Shown here: positions 25,646 to 34,443 of the stretch, in pieces
Numbering within the stretch: position 1 is the stretch's first letter
Layout of the letters: each line of letters opens with the position of its first letter
Assembly: GCF_005047655.1 (NCBI RefSeq)
Contig: NZ_SUKF01000008.1
Span: 1 to 64,000, forward strand
Direction of reading: 5' to 3'
DNA length: 64,000 nucleotides
DNA from: Sinimarinibacterium arenosum
Lineage (GTDB): Bacteria > Pseudomonadota > Gammaproteobacteria > Nevskiales > Nevskiaceae
Notes under the pieces: generated by a model
Database searches by the model: none
What the model saw: the letters and a program-made list of their open reading frames with translations, nothing else
Told to the model about the DNA's origin: nothing
Made by a program: the position numbers and the translations under genes

Positions 25646-26287
25646 ATGATTTCAGTGCTCAGTGTTGGCGCAGCCTTGTCTGCGCTGGCCGCCATTGCCG
25701 TTGCGGAACGCAATCCGCGTCCACCGATCTTCATGCTGCTGAAACCACTGACCACAGTGCTGATCATCGCGATCGCCTTGCAGGCGCCGGACAGCACCTA
25801 CCGCAGCTGGATCGTCGCCGGTCTGGTGCTGTCATTGTGCGGCGATGTGAGTCTGATGTTCGAAGGCACGGCGGCATTCATCGGGGGCCTGTCGAGCTTT
25901 CTGATCGCCCACGCGCTGTTCATGTGGGCTTTCATTGCCGACCTGCCAAACCTGCCGGTGCCCGTGTGGACGGCTGTATTCGCGGTTTACGGCCTCGCCT
26001 TCGCCTTCGTGCTGATGCCGCGCGCCGGAGCGCTCAAGCTTCCGGTACTGGTCTATGGTCTGGCGCTGATCGGCATGGCCGTCACCGCATCGACGCGCTA
26101 CGTCGCGCTGGAAACCAGTGCCAGCCTGCTTGCGGTGATCGGCGCAGGGCTGTTCCTGATTTCCGACTCGGCCCTCGGTGTCCGCAAGTTCGTCGGTGGC
26201 TACCGCGGCGCGCAGGCCTTGATCCTGTCGACCTACTGGACCGCGATCGGCCTGATTGCCGGCTCGTGCCTCGCGCCTGCTGTCTGA
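25646..26287 (+). CDS. YhhN/TMEM86-family membrane protein (lysoplasmalogenase-like)
   Basis: The 213 residues form about eight membrane helices with the family's conserved segments KPLTTVLIIAIAL, LVLSLCGDVSLMF, FLIAHALFMWAF and FLISDSALGVRKF; the Asp residues in GDVSLM and SDS are the likely catalytic pair. Vertebrate TMEM86B cleaves lysoplasmalogens; the bacterial substrate is unclear. The ATG at 25646 has a GGGGGA ribosome-binding site 8-9 bases upstream and gives the usual length; an ATG at 25556 would add 30 non-membrane residues and begin on top of msrB. Confidence 0.85.
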   Translation: MISVLSVGAALSALAAIAVAERNPRPPIFMLLKPLTTVLIIAIALQAPDSTYRSWIVAGLVLSLCGDVSLMFEGTAAFIGGLSSFLIAHALFMWAFIADLPNLPVPVWTAVFAVYGLAFAFVLMPRAGALKLPVLVYGLALIGMAVTASTRYVALETSASLLAVIGAGLFLISDSALGVRKFVGGYRGAQALILSTYWTAIGLIAGSCLAPAV

Positions 26288-26298
26288 CCCTGACGCAC

Positions 26299-27783
26299 TC
26301 AGTAGCGCTCGAGCAGAGTGTCGATATCGTCGCGGATCGCAGCGAGCGTGCTGGACATCGGGACCCCTTTGCCCGGCGCGCCGTTCGCCAGCGCGGCAAA
26401 GGCAATCCAGCCACCCTCACGCTTGCGTAGATAGCCCGCGGTGCCGAAGACCGAGCGCGGTTCGCTGAGCGTGCCGGTCTTCAGCGCCACCCGATCCTGC
26501 CAGGCCTCGCTGCCGCTACGGATGAATTTGTGCGGGGCTTCACCTGGCACCACCAGCCCGGCATAAAACGCCGGAAACTTACGGCTGTCGTGATACTGAT
26601 AGTGGAGAACCGCCACCAGATCCTTGGCCGAAAGCTTGTTCTCCGGGGTCAGACCGCTGCCACTGAGCAGCACCGGTGGCGTATCCCCGTCGTAGCCCAC
26701 CTCGGCGCGCGCACGCATCACCAGATCGACCAGCGTTCGTGCCGCATTGGCCAGCGAGGTCACCGGCTCGGGCGTGCGTTCCGCCGCCATCGCCACGGTC
26801 AAGACGTCGGAGATGTAGTTGTTGGAGTACCGCAGTAGCCGCCCGATCTGTTCGCGCAGCGGCAGACTTTCGGTGCTCCCCAGCGTGTACGCGTTCGCCG
26901 GCATCGCGTCGTAGCTGACGCTGACCGCACCATCCACTTGAACGCCGAGTTCGTCCAGCACCTGCCGCAGCAGCAATCCGGCGCCCAGTGCCGGATCGGA
27001 CATTGAGCGATAGAAACGTCGTTCCGAACCCAGCGGCAGATCACCACCCATGGCCAGGGATTCGTTGCCGCCAAGCGTGACGCGATCCAGCCACATGCCC
27101 TTGCTGCGACCCTTGCCGCGCGCCTCGACCGAGCCGTCCAGCGGGATCGGCACATCGACCGCGGCACAGCTGCGCACCTGTGCCGGCGCATTGGCCTTGA
27201 TCGGCAACACGTCGACGCACCACGTCCCGTAGTCGACGCCGAACGCGGCCAGCGGAGCGTCGTAGGCGGTGTGGCTGCGCGCCAGCGCATCGCAACGATC
27301 CTTGGTCTCGCAGGTCAGTGGCCCGAAGGCGCTGGCGTTGACCACCAGCCCGCCGTTGATCTTGCGCACGCCGGCCTGCTTAATCTGCGCGGCCAGATAC
27401 CACAACGACTGGTGATCGAAGGTGGCGTCACCCTCGCTGTAGACAACCAGATCGCCATACAGCTGGCCGTGCTCGATCGGTCCGGTGCCCATCGCGCGTG
27501 TGGAAAACGTCTTGTCCACATCCCAGGTGCCGAGCGCTGCCGATGCCAGCACGATCTTGGTCAGCGAGGCCGGCGTCAGGCGTTGATCCGCGTTCAGCGC
27601 CTGCAACGTCTTGCCGCTGTCGAGATCAACCGCAATCGCGGTGACATCCGCGCCGCGCTGATCGTGCAGCGCCTGCAGATGCGACCAGTCGGCGAAAGCG
27701 CCGGTACAAACCCACAGTGCCGACGCAGCAACCCATCGCGTCAAATGACTGCGTTTTCCGCTGTCAAAACAAAATCGGCTCAT
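26299..27783 (-). CDS. dacB: D-alanyl-D-alanine carboxypeptidase/endopeptidase DacB (PBP4)
   Basis: The 494 residues show the three serine-peptidase motifs: S73-x-x-K76 (SLTK), S-x-N in RYSNNY (about 315) and K435-T-G. The N terminus carries a signal segment (WVAASALWVCTGAFA). The long insertion between motifs 1 and 2 is typical of class C low-molecular-weight PBPs. It trims or cleaves peptidoglycan cross-links in the periplasm. It converges with the YhhN gene, leaving an 11-bp gap. Confidence 0.93.
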   Translation of the reverse strand: MSRFCFDSGKRSHLTRWVAASALWVCTGAFADWSHLQALHDQRGADVTAIAVDLDSGKTLQALNADQRLTPASLTKIVLASAALGTWDVDKTFSTRAMGTGPIEHGQLYGDLVVYSEGDATFDHQSLWYLAAQIKQAGVRKINGGLVVNASAFGPLTCETKDRCDALARSHTAYDAPLAAFGVDYGTWCVDVLPIKANAPAQVRSCAAVDVPIPLDGSVEARGKGRSKGMWLDRVTLGGNESLAMGGDLPLGSERRFYRSMSDPALGAGLLLRQVLDELGVQVDGAVSVSYDAMPANAYTLGSTESLPLREQIGRLLRYSNNYISDVLTVAMAAERTPEPVTSLANAARTLVDLVMRARAEVGYDGDTPPVLLSGSGLTPENKLSAKDLVAVLHYQYHDSRKFPAFYAGLVVPGEAPHKFIRSGSEAWQDRVALKTGTLSEPRSVFGTAGYLRKREGGWIAFAALANGAPGKGVPMSSTLAAIRDDIDTLLERY

Positions 27784-27833
27784 AGGTCAGTTTCTACTCC
27801 GCTTGATCGTGAATCGCCATGGGCAATGCGGTC

Positions 27834-28319
27834 TCAGCCGAGACTCGCGACCCAGATCGCAGCGAGGTGTTCGAGGCCATGGCGATCATCGTCGTCGAAT
27901 CGGCCCACCTGCGGGCTGTCGAGATCCAGCACGCCGATCAGCTGATGGTCGCGCACTAATGGCACCACCAGTTCGGCGTTCGATGCCGGGTCACAGGCGA
28001 TATGACCGTCAAAGTCATGCACATTCCGGACGACCTGTGTTTCACGTGTGGCCGCAGCCGTACCGCAGACGCCCTGATTGAGACCGATGCGAATACAGGC
28101 CGGCTTGCCCTGGAACGGGCCCAGCACCAGCTCATGGCCGTCGTAGAAATAGAATCCGGCCCAATTGATCTGCGGCAGGCTGTGCCAGAGCAGCGCAGCC
28201 AGATTGGCAGCGTTGGCAATGCGATCACGTTCGCCCTTGAACAAGGCTTCGGCCTGCAGCGCCAGCTCAGCATAGGCCTGCGTCTTGTTGGCGGCGGAAA
28301 CGGCTTGAAGTTCGAACAC
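27834..28319 (-). CDS. msrC: Free methionine-(R)-sulfoxide reductase (GAF domain)
   Basis: The 161-residue single GAF domain has three cysteines (C75, C85, C109) with 10- and 24-residue spacing, the same as in E. coli fRMsr (C84, C94, C118), in motifs GKPACIRI and GVCGTAA. It reduces free rather than protein-bound methionine R-sulfoxide. The apparent start is GTG (28319). It sits 50 bp upstream (in transcription order before) dacB on the same strand. Confidence 0.93.
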   Translation of the reverse strand: MFELQAVSAANKTQAYAELALQAEALFKGERDRIANAANLAALLWHSLPQINWAGFYFYDGHELVLGPFQGKPACIRIGLNQGVCGTAAATRETQVVRNVHDFDGHIACDPASNAELVVPLVRDHQLIGVLDLDSPQVGRFDDDDRHGLEHLAAIWVASLG

Positions 28320-28382
28320 GACGGGTGCCCTCAGAAGGTATCCAAGGCCAGTATAAATGCCGCCCGCGACAGCCGGATTGTG

Positions 28383-28420
28383 ATTAATGATCGATTATAG
28401 AGATTTAATTGATCATTAAT
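28383..28420. repeat. AT-rich inverted repeat, operator candidate
   Basis: ATTAATGATC and GATCATTAAT form a perfect 10-bp inverted repeat with an 18-base spacer, inside an unusually AT-rich 216-bp gap between divergent msrC and the M13 peptidase gene. It is likely a protein-binding site, but I cannot name the regulator. The rest of the gap holds no gene. Confidence 0.55.
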
Positions 28421-28535
28421 AAACTATTCCGCAATAGAAATAGCCGCATTTGAGGAATGTTCCGGTGTTTTGGCGGTCAATGCCTGACTAAGCTGCACTG
28501 TCATTTTTCAGTATCCGAACCGGATAGGACCGTCC

Positions 28536-30602
28536 ATGCGAACCATTGCCTCCGCGGCGCTGTGTGCCGTCGCGCTTGTTGCCTGCGGCAAGCCCGCCGC
28601 CCCGACCGAATCCCCCAAGACTGTCGCCGATGCCGCGCCGACCGCGGCCAAACCGATCTCCGGCATCGACAAGACCCAATTCGACCCCAGCGTGCGGGCG
28701 CAGGACGACTTCTATCGTCACGTCAACGGCACCTGGATGAAGAGCCATCCGGTGCCCGCCGAGAAGTCCAACTACGGCTCGTTCACCAAACTGGCCGATG
28801 ATGCCGAAGCCCAGCTGAAGCAGATCATCGAGACCGCAGCAGCCAAGACCGACAAGCAGCCCGGCTCAGACGAACAGAAAGTCGGCGACTACTACACCGC
28901 GTTCATGAATGAGGCCCGCGCCGACGAACTCGGCCTGAAGCCGTTGCAAAGCGAGCTGGCCGGGATCGACGCCCTCGACGACAAGGCAGCGCTGGCGTCG
29001 CTGATGGCGCACCTGTCACGCATCGGCGTCAACGTGATTCCAGGCTTCATCGATACCGATGCCAAGGACTCCTCGCAGTACATGGTGTATCTGTTCCAGG
29101 GCGGCACCGGGCTGCCTGATCGTGACTACTACCTCGACCCCAGCGACGAGTTCGCACAGATTCGCGCCAAGTACCAGAGCCATATCGGCAGCATGCTGAG
29201 CCTTACCGGCGTCGACGACGCCGAAGCCCAGGCGGCGGCGATCATGAAGCTGGAAACCCGATTGGCCGAGAAGCAGTGGGACAAGGTCGACTCGCGCGAC
29301 GCCGACAAGACCTACAACAAATACGCCTTCGCGGATCTGCCCAAGCTGATGCCGGACTTTGACTGGCCGGCGTTCATCGACGGCATGGGTATCGGCAAGT
29401 CGCCCGGCCTGGTGATCAGCCAGCCGAGCTTCTTCGAAGCCTTTGACGGCATTCTCAAGGACACCGATCTGGGCACGATCAAGGCTTGGCTGAAGTGGCA
29501 GCTGGTCAGCAGCTACGCGCCGTTTCTGTCCAAGCCGTTCGTTGACGAAAACTTCGCGTTCTACGGCACCACGCTCAACGGCATCACCGAACTGAAGCCG
29601 CGCTGGAAGCGCGGTGTCGACGCCACCGAGGGCGCACTGGGCGAGGTGCTCGGACGCATCTACGTCAGCGAACACTTCCCGCCAGAAGCCAAGGCGCGCA
29701 TGGGCGTGCTGGTGCAGAACCTGGTGAAAGCCTACGAGGCCAGCATCAAGGACCTCGACTGGATGAGCGACGAAACCAAGACCAAGGCCCTGGAAAAGCT
29801 CGCCAAGTTCACGCCAAAAATCGGCTACCCGGACAAGTGGAAGGATTATTCCGCGCTGAGCGTGACGGCCGATGATCTGGTCGGCAACGTGATGCGCTCG
29901 AACCAGGTCGAGCACGCGCGTGAGGCGGCCAAGCTCGGCGGTCCGATCGATCGCAACGAGTGGCACATGACGCCGCAAACGGTCAACGCCTACTACAACC
30001 CCGGCATGAACGAAATCGTGTTCCCGGCCGCGATCCTGCAGCCGCCGTTCTTCGACATGAATGCCGACGACGCGGTGAACTACGGTGGCATCGGCGCGGT
30101 GATCGGCCACGAGATCGGCCACGGCTTCGACGACCAGGGCTCCAAGTACGACGGCGACGGCAATCTGAAGTCGTGGTGGACCGACGAAGATCGCAAGCGC
30201 TTCGAGGAGCGTACCAAAGCCCTGATCGCACAATACGACGGCTACGAGGCGCTGCCGGGCGAGCACGTCAACGGCGCCTTCACGATCGGCGAGAACATCG
30301 GCGACCTCGGCGGCCTGTCGATTGCCTACACGGCGTATCACATGCAGCTCGGCGGCAAGGAAGCTCCGGTGATCGACGATCTGACCGGCGACCAGCGCCT
30401 GTTCATGGGCTGGGCCCAGGTGTGGCGGCGCAACTACAAGGACGAGAACCTGCTGCAGCGCCTGAAATCCGATCCGCATTCGCCTTCCGAATTCCGCTGC
30501 AACGGCATCGTGCGTAACCTGCCGGGGTGGTACGCAGCGTTCGACGTCAAGGAAAGCGACAAGCTGTACCTGCCGCCGGATCAGCGCGTGAAGATCTGGT
30601 AA
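28536..30602 (+). CDS. M13 (neprilysin/PepO) family metallopeptidase lipoprotein
   Basis: The 688 residues start with a lipoprotein signal (MRTIASAALCAVALVAC, lipidated Cys about 17) and a Pro/Ala linker. The M13 N-terminal domain follows (GTWMKSHPVPAEKSNYGSF), then NAYYNPGMNEIVFPAAILQP, the zinc site H525-E-I-G-H529 and the third ligand in GENIGDLGG (about 585), ending with the family's CNGIVRNLPGWYAAFDV. It is expected to degrade peptides in the periplasm. A bidirectional terminator follows. Confidence 0.94.
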   Translation: MRTIASAALCAVALVACGKPAAPTESPKTVADAAPTAAKPISGIDKTQFDPSVRAQDDFYRHVNGTWMKSHPVPAEKSNYGSFTKLADDAEAQLKQIIETAAAKTDKQPGSDEQKVGDYYTAFMNEARADELGLKPLQSELAGIDALDDKAALASLMAHLSRIGVNVIPGFIDTDAKDSSQYMVYLFQGGTGLPDRDYYLDPSDEFAQIRAKYQSHIGSMLSLTGVDDAEAQAAAIMKLETRLAEKQWDKVDSRDADKTYNKYAFADLPKLMPDFDWPAFIDGMGIGKSPGLVISQPSFFEAFDGILKDTDLGTIKAWLKWQLVSSYAPFLSKPFVDENFAFYGTTLNGITELKPRWKRGVDATEGALGEVLGRIYVSEHFPPEAKARMGVLVQNLVKAYEASIKDLDWMSDETKTKALEKLAKFTPKIGYPDKWKDYSALSVTADDLVGNVMRSNQVEHAREAAKLGGPIDRNEWHMTPQTVNAYYNPGMNEIVFPAAILQPPFFDMNADDAVNYGGIGAVIGHEIGHGFDDQGSKYDGDGNLKSWWTDEDRKRFEERTKALIAQYDGYEALPGEHVNGAFTIGENIGDLGGLSIAYTAYHMQLGGKEAPVIDDLTGDQRLFMGWAQVWRRNYKDENLLQRLKSDPHSPSEFRCNGIVRNLPGWYAAFDVKESDKLYLPPDQRVKIW

Positions 30603-30620
30603 GCGCGGAGTTTCGATATG

Positions 30621-30650
30621 AAAAAGGCCGGGGCATGCCCCGGCCTTTTT
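30621..30650. terminator. Bidirectional intrinsic terminator
   Basis: A perfect inverted repeat, AAAAAGGCCGGGGCA and its complement, gives a GC stem flanked by A5 and T5, so it works in both directions between the converging M13 peptidase gene and the gene at 30667. Confidence 0.92.
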
Positions 30651-30666
30651 ACGTCAACTCAAATTT

Positions 30667-31152
30667 TTATGCCGCAGCGAGCGGCCGTGCTTCGCGCGAT
30701 TCGAGGCGTGTGAGCAGGGATTTCAGTACCGCCCAATAGCGTTCGGGCTGCTGCACCAGTGCGGCGTAGTCGGACAGCGACTCCCGTAGCGAGGGGTCGC
30801 CGTTGATGCGATCACCCAGCGACAAGGCCAATGCCTGCAGCACCAGCGGTTGCTGTTCTTCGACGGCTGCAATCTCCGCCAGCGCCGGCGCCAGCAGATG
30901 GCGGCGCCGGCTCCGCACGCGCAGTCGCCTGAGCACCGTCCCCAGATAGCCGCCGGCAGCGCCCGCGCAGAGTCCAAAGACCGACAGCGCGAAGTTGTCC
31001 GGCTCGTTCACATAGGGGATCAAGCCGATTCCCACACCGACCAGCGAAATCAGGGTGTCCATCTCTCGAAAGTGGATCGGATCGGCGTCGGCATAGGCCT
31101 TGGTCGAGGTCAGACGTGACTGCGTGCGCAGCGCGAGATGGTACGGATGCAT
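30667..31152 (-). CDS. Membrane protein of unknown function
   Basis: The 161 residues include two hydrophobic segments (about 33-48, LISLVGVGIGLIPYV, and 56-74, LSVFGLCAGAAGGYLGTVL), then a very basic turn (RRLRVRSRRR) and a helical C-terminal half. No family recognised. The start at 31152 is chosen because longer versions would run through the divergent histidine kinase gene; a start at 31062 (MDTLIS) is also possible. Confidence 0.65.
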   Translation of the reverse strand: MHPYHLALRTQSRLTSTKAYADADPIHFREMDTLISLVGVGIGLIPYVNEPDNFALSVFGLCAGAAGGYLGTVLRRLRVRSRRRHLLAPALAEIAAVEEQQPLVLQALALSLGDRINGDPSLRESLSDYAALVQQPERYWAVLKSLLTRLESREARPLAAA

Positions 31153-31362
31153 GGCAAAGCACCGGCGGGGGACGTTGGCGCATTCAAGCAGCTCGGCCGG
31201 GTCCCGGATCGGAGTCGATGACCGACGATCATTCCGACCGGACCAGTGGCAGCTCCGGCCCGGTCGCACGGGCGCGATGTCCCTCAAGAATGCCGGCGCC
31301 GGCGCCGATCCGTTCACACGGGCCGGCCTTTCGGTCGGTAGCCCCGTGTCCGGACCGACTGC

Positions 31363-32997
31363 ATGCCTCGAATCGACCTGAAACCAGCACCCGAGAAAAC
31401 CGCCACCCGGCTGCCGCCGTCGCGGCCGATCGCCGTGGGCGTCGTGCTGGTAGTGGCGCTGCTGCTGGCCGGTGCCTGGGTCACGGCGCGCAGCTACGTC
31501 GACCTGCACCGCATGGTCGCCAACGAGCTGCAGCTGCGCGATCTCGGCGGACGCCTGCTGTATCTGCGCGAACAGCTGGGCACTTCCGCCCGGCTCGCTG
31601 CTGAAACCGGCGATCCGCAATGGTCGACGCGCTACCACGACGTTCGCCCGCAGCTCGACGCTGCCCTGCGCGAACTGGTGTCGCTGGCACCGCATGCTTC
31701 GGTTTCGGCGTCACCGACCTGGGCCGACAGCGCAGCGCTGGCCGCAACCGAGGATCGCGCTTTCGCCGCGCTGCGTCAGGGTCAGCGCGAATCCGCGCTT
31801 GCCCTGCTGTCCGATGCCGACTACCTGTCACGCCAGCAGCAGTATGTAGACGGGCTGGACGCCCTGGGCCACGCGGTGCTGGAGGAAGCCCAGGCGCGGC
31901 TGGCGATGCAACGCTACCGGGTGCTGGCCGTGGCCCTGCTCGGGTTGACCTTGCTGGCGGCGCTGGCAGCGGCCTGGGCCTGGATCTCGGGACTGGTGCA
32001 GCAGTACGTCAACGCGATCCACGCCGCTGAATCGGCGCTGGAGCAGACCAACCGCAGCCTGGAAAGCCGCGTCCGCGAGCGCACCGCGGAACTGTCGACG
32101 CTGAACCAGCATCTGCGCGACGAGATGGAGCGCCGTTCCAAAATCGAGCTGGAACTGCGACAGGCACAGAAGCTCGAAGCGATCGGTCGCCTCGCCGCCG
32201 GTGTCGCGCACGAGATCAACACACCGGTGCAGTTCGTCAGCGACAGCTGCCATTTTTTGCGTGACGGCGTCACCGATGCACTGGCTGTGCTGCAGGATCA
32301 GCGCAGCGCGCTCGACGCGCTGGTGGACGGCCAGCGCAGTGTTGACGAAGTCAGCACCAGCCTGCATCGGAGCTGGAGTGCGCATGGCATCGACCTGCTG
32401 GCCGAGCAACTGCCGCAGGCCAGCACGATGGCGCTCGAAGGTCTCGATCGCATCGCGCACATCGTGCGCTCGATGAAGGAGTTCTCGCATCCGGGCAGTG
32501 CGCGCACCGCCATTGATCTCAATCGCGCCATTGGCAACACGCTGACGATCGCACGCAACGCCTATCGCTACGTCGCCGATGTACACACCGATCTGGCCGA
32601 GCTGCCGCCGCTGTCGTGCTTCCCCGGCGCGCTCAATCAGGCCTTGCTGAATCTGATCGTCAATGCCGCACAGGCGATCGGCGAAGCCGTCGCCGGCAGC
32701 CAGCGCCGCGGTCGCATCGACATCCGCACCCGCCGCGACGGCGAGTCCGTGGTGATCGAAATCCAGGACGACGGCGTCGGCATGACGGACGCCGTGCGCG
32801 AACGCATCTTCGAACCGTTCTTCACCACCAAGGCGATCGGCCAGGGCAGCGGCCAGGGCCTGGCCATCACCCGCGCCGTCATCGTCGACCAGCACAGCGG
32901 CCAGATTTCAGTGCGCGCGGCAGCCGGCGGCGGCAGCGTCTTTGTGGTGCGCCTGCCGCTGAACGCAACCGAAACGCCGCAACCCGCAACTGCATGA
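31363..32997 (+). CDS. Membrane sensor histidine kinase
   Basis: The 544 residues show a first membrane helix at about 24-44, a periplasmic sensor of ~160 residues, a second helix at about 187-212 (VLAVALLGLTLLAALAAAW), a coiled-coil linker, the HisKA phosphoacceptor H283 in AGVAHEINTPVQ, and the ATPase domain with N-box LLNLIVNAAQAIGE and G-boxes DDGVGM and GSGQGLAI. The stop overlaps the downstream response regulator gene (ATGA). The signal is unknown. Confidence 0.9.
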   Translation: MPRIDLKPAPEKTATRLPPSRPIAVGVVLVVALLLAGAWVTARSYVDLHRMVANELQLRDLGGRLLYLREQLGTSARLAAETGDPQWSTRYHDVRPQLDAALRELVSLAPHASVSASPTWADSAALAATEDRAFAALRQGQRESALALLSDADYLSRQQQYVDGLDALGHAVLEEAQARLAMQRYRVLAVALLGLTLLAALAAAWAWISGLVQQYVNAIHAAESALEQTNRSLESRVRERTAELSTLNQHLRDEMERRSKIELELRQAQKLEAIGRLAAGVAHEINTPVQFVSDSCHFLRDGVTDALAVLQDQRSALDALVDGQRSVDEVSTSLHRSWSAHGIDLLAEQLPQASTMALEGLDRIAHIVRSMKEFSHPGSARTAIDLNRAIGNTLTIARNAYRYVADVHTDLAELPPLSCFPGALNQALLNLIVNAAQAIGEAVAGSQRRGRIDIRTRRDGESVVIEIQDDGVGMTDAVRERIFEPFFTTKAIGQGSGQGLAITRAVIVDQHSGQISVRAAAGGGSVFVVRLPLNATETPQPATA

Positions 32998-34181
32998 ATC
33001 AGGAGTCCGCCATGTCCGGGCAACAAGTCGCAACGATCCTCTGCGTCGACGACGAGCCACACGTGCTGTCGAGCCTCAAGCTGCACCTGCAGCGAAGCTA
33101 CCGGGTCCTGACCGCAACCTCGGGCGCCGACGGCGTCCGCCTGCTGCGCGCACATCCGGAAATCGCGGTGGTGATGTCGGACATGCGCATGCCCGGCATG
33201 GACGGCGCCACCTTCCTGCACGCGGCGCGGTCACTGGCCCCCGATACGCCACGCCTGTTGCTGACCGGCCACGCCGACATCGATTCCGCCGTCGCCGCCG
33301 TCAACGACGGACAGATTTTCCGCTTCCTGCTCAAACCCTGCCCCCCCGCAACGGTGGCCGCGGCATTCGCGGCGGCGCTGCGTCAGCGGCAACTGATCGA
33401 CACCGAACGCGCGTTGCTGGAACAAACCCTCACCGGCGCGATCCGCACACTCAGCGACGTGCTGGCGATGGCCCGTCCGGCCGCGTTCGGCAGCTCGGTG
33501 CGGATCAAGCAGCTGGCGCTGGAGCTGGCGGCGCGGCTGCGTCCCGGTCCGTGGTGGGCGCTGGAGGTGGCGGCGATGCTGCTGCCGCTGGGCAGCGTCG
33601 CTTTGCCGACCGAAGTCGCCGACCGCCTGCACGACGGGCACGCCCCCAACGCCGCCGAACGCGAGATGCTGGATCGCCTGCCGGGGATCACCGAAAACAT
33701 GCTGGCGGCGATTCCACGGCTGGAACCGGTGCGCGCGATGCTGGCCGGAGTCGCCGGCAAACCGTCGGGTCATGCCGAAGTCGCCGCACTGGCGGACGAC
33801 GAGACGATCCGCCTGGGCGTCGCGATCCTGCGCGTCGCACTGGATTTTGATGCCCTGGATCTTCAGGGCATTCCGGTCAACGCGGCGCGCGCCTCACTGC
33901 ATGCGCTGCCGGGGCGCTACAACGCGGATGTGCTGGCGGCGCTGGATGTGGTCCGGGCCGATACCCAATCCCACGGCGGTGTCCGTGAAGTGTCACCTTC
34001 CGCGCTGCGCGTGGGCATGGTCATCGCCAGCGACGTGCGTCTGGTCAGCGGGGTACTGCTGGTCGCGCGCGGATTCACCGTGACGCCGGGGCTGATCGAA
34101 CACATCCGCAACCTGCGCAGCGGCGCACTGGCCGATCCGTTCCGGGTCTATCTGGAAGCGCCGGCTGACGCCGAGGCCTGA
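32994..34181 (+). CDS. Response regulator with degenerate HD-like output domain
   Basis: The 395 residues have a receiver domain at about 13-130 (D19/D20, phosphoacceptor D63 in MSDMRMPGMDG, K near 108). The following region resembles the HD-GYP/HD layout of regulators (ALLEQTLTGAIRTLSDVLAM, then helices), but where the HD metal pair should be the sequence reads MLLPLGSVALP, so phosphodiesterase activity is unlikely. A C-terminal ~90-residue segment (LRVGMVIASDVRL) matches the accessory domain seen in similar regulators. It overlaps the kinase gene and is its probable partner. An alternative start is the ATG at 33012. Confidence 0.82.
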   Translation: MNQESAMSGQQVATILCVDDEPHVLSSLKLHLQRSYRVLTATSGADGVRLLRAHPEIAVVMSDMRMPGMDGATFLHAARSLAPDTPRLLLTGHADIDSAVAAVNDGQIFRFLLKPCPPATVAAAFAAALRQRQLIDTERALLEQTLTGAIRTLSDVLAMARPAAFGSSVRIKQLALELAARLRPGPWWALEVAAMLLPLGSVALPTEVADRLHDGHAPNAAEREMLDRLPGITENMLAAIPRLEPVRAMLAGVAGKPSGHAEVAALADDETIRLGVAILRVALDFDALDLQGIPVNAARASLHALPGRYNADVLAALDVVRADTQSHGGVREVSPSALRVGMVIASDVRLVSGVLLVARGFTVTPGLIEHIRNLRSGALADPFRVYLEAPADAEA

Positions 34182-34189
34182 GCACCGGC

Positions 34190-34300
34190 GCTCAATCCAA
34201 TACCGGTGCGCTGCTCTGCGGCTGCCAGCGGTAGCGCGCCAGATCGATGCGTCCATCCACATTCGGGACACCTTCGTCCGCCAGACGCTGCAGCTGCCCA
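34190..34300 (-). pseudogene. 3' fragment of an alkyltransferase-like (ATL) gene
   Basis: On the minus strand this stretch encodes QLQRLADEGVPNVDGRIDLA and the following 13 residues to the stop, identical to the C terminus of the intact ATL gene at 36792-37127. Upstream the frame continues into unrelated sequence to 34404 without any ATL N terminus or active site. It is a broken copy, not a functional gene. The remaining 34300-34443 stretch holds no gene I can support. Confidence 0.85.
34202..34297 (+). repeat. 96-bp direct repeat, left copy
   Basis: Identical base for base to 36802-36897 (offset exactly 2600). It covers the last ~32 codons of the ATL gene. Identity stops sharply on the right at 34298; on the left it decays over about ten bases. 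Confidence 0.95.
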
Positions 34301-34443
34301 TCGGGAGACAGCGTCCCTGCAGAATTCCGTATTTTCTCCAGCCAGCATAAGGTTGGACATCGCGAACGGGGTAACGACCACTTTGCCCAATCACTGCTCT
34401 CCACATCCGCCGACTCCAGAATCGGCGCTCTCGCAGAGCATCT

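Noticed and set aside
30667-31695. A longer 342-codon version of the membrane protein at 30667
   Set aside because: The upstream half is antisense to the histidine kinase N terminus and has shadow-frame composition; the start at 31152 is preferred.
34192-34404. A 70-codon frame ending in the ATL C terminus
   Set aside because: It lacks the ATL DNA-binding and active-site regions; the 5' part is unrelated. It is treated as a pseudogene fragment, not a gene.
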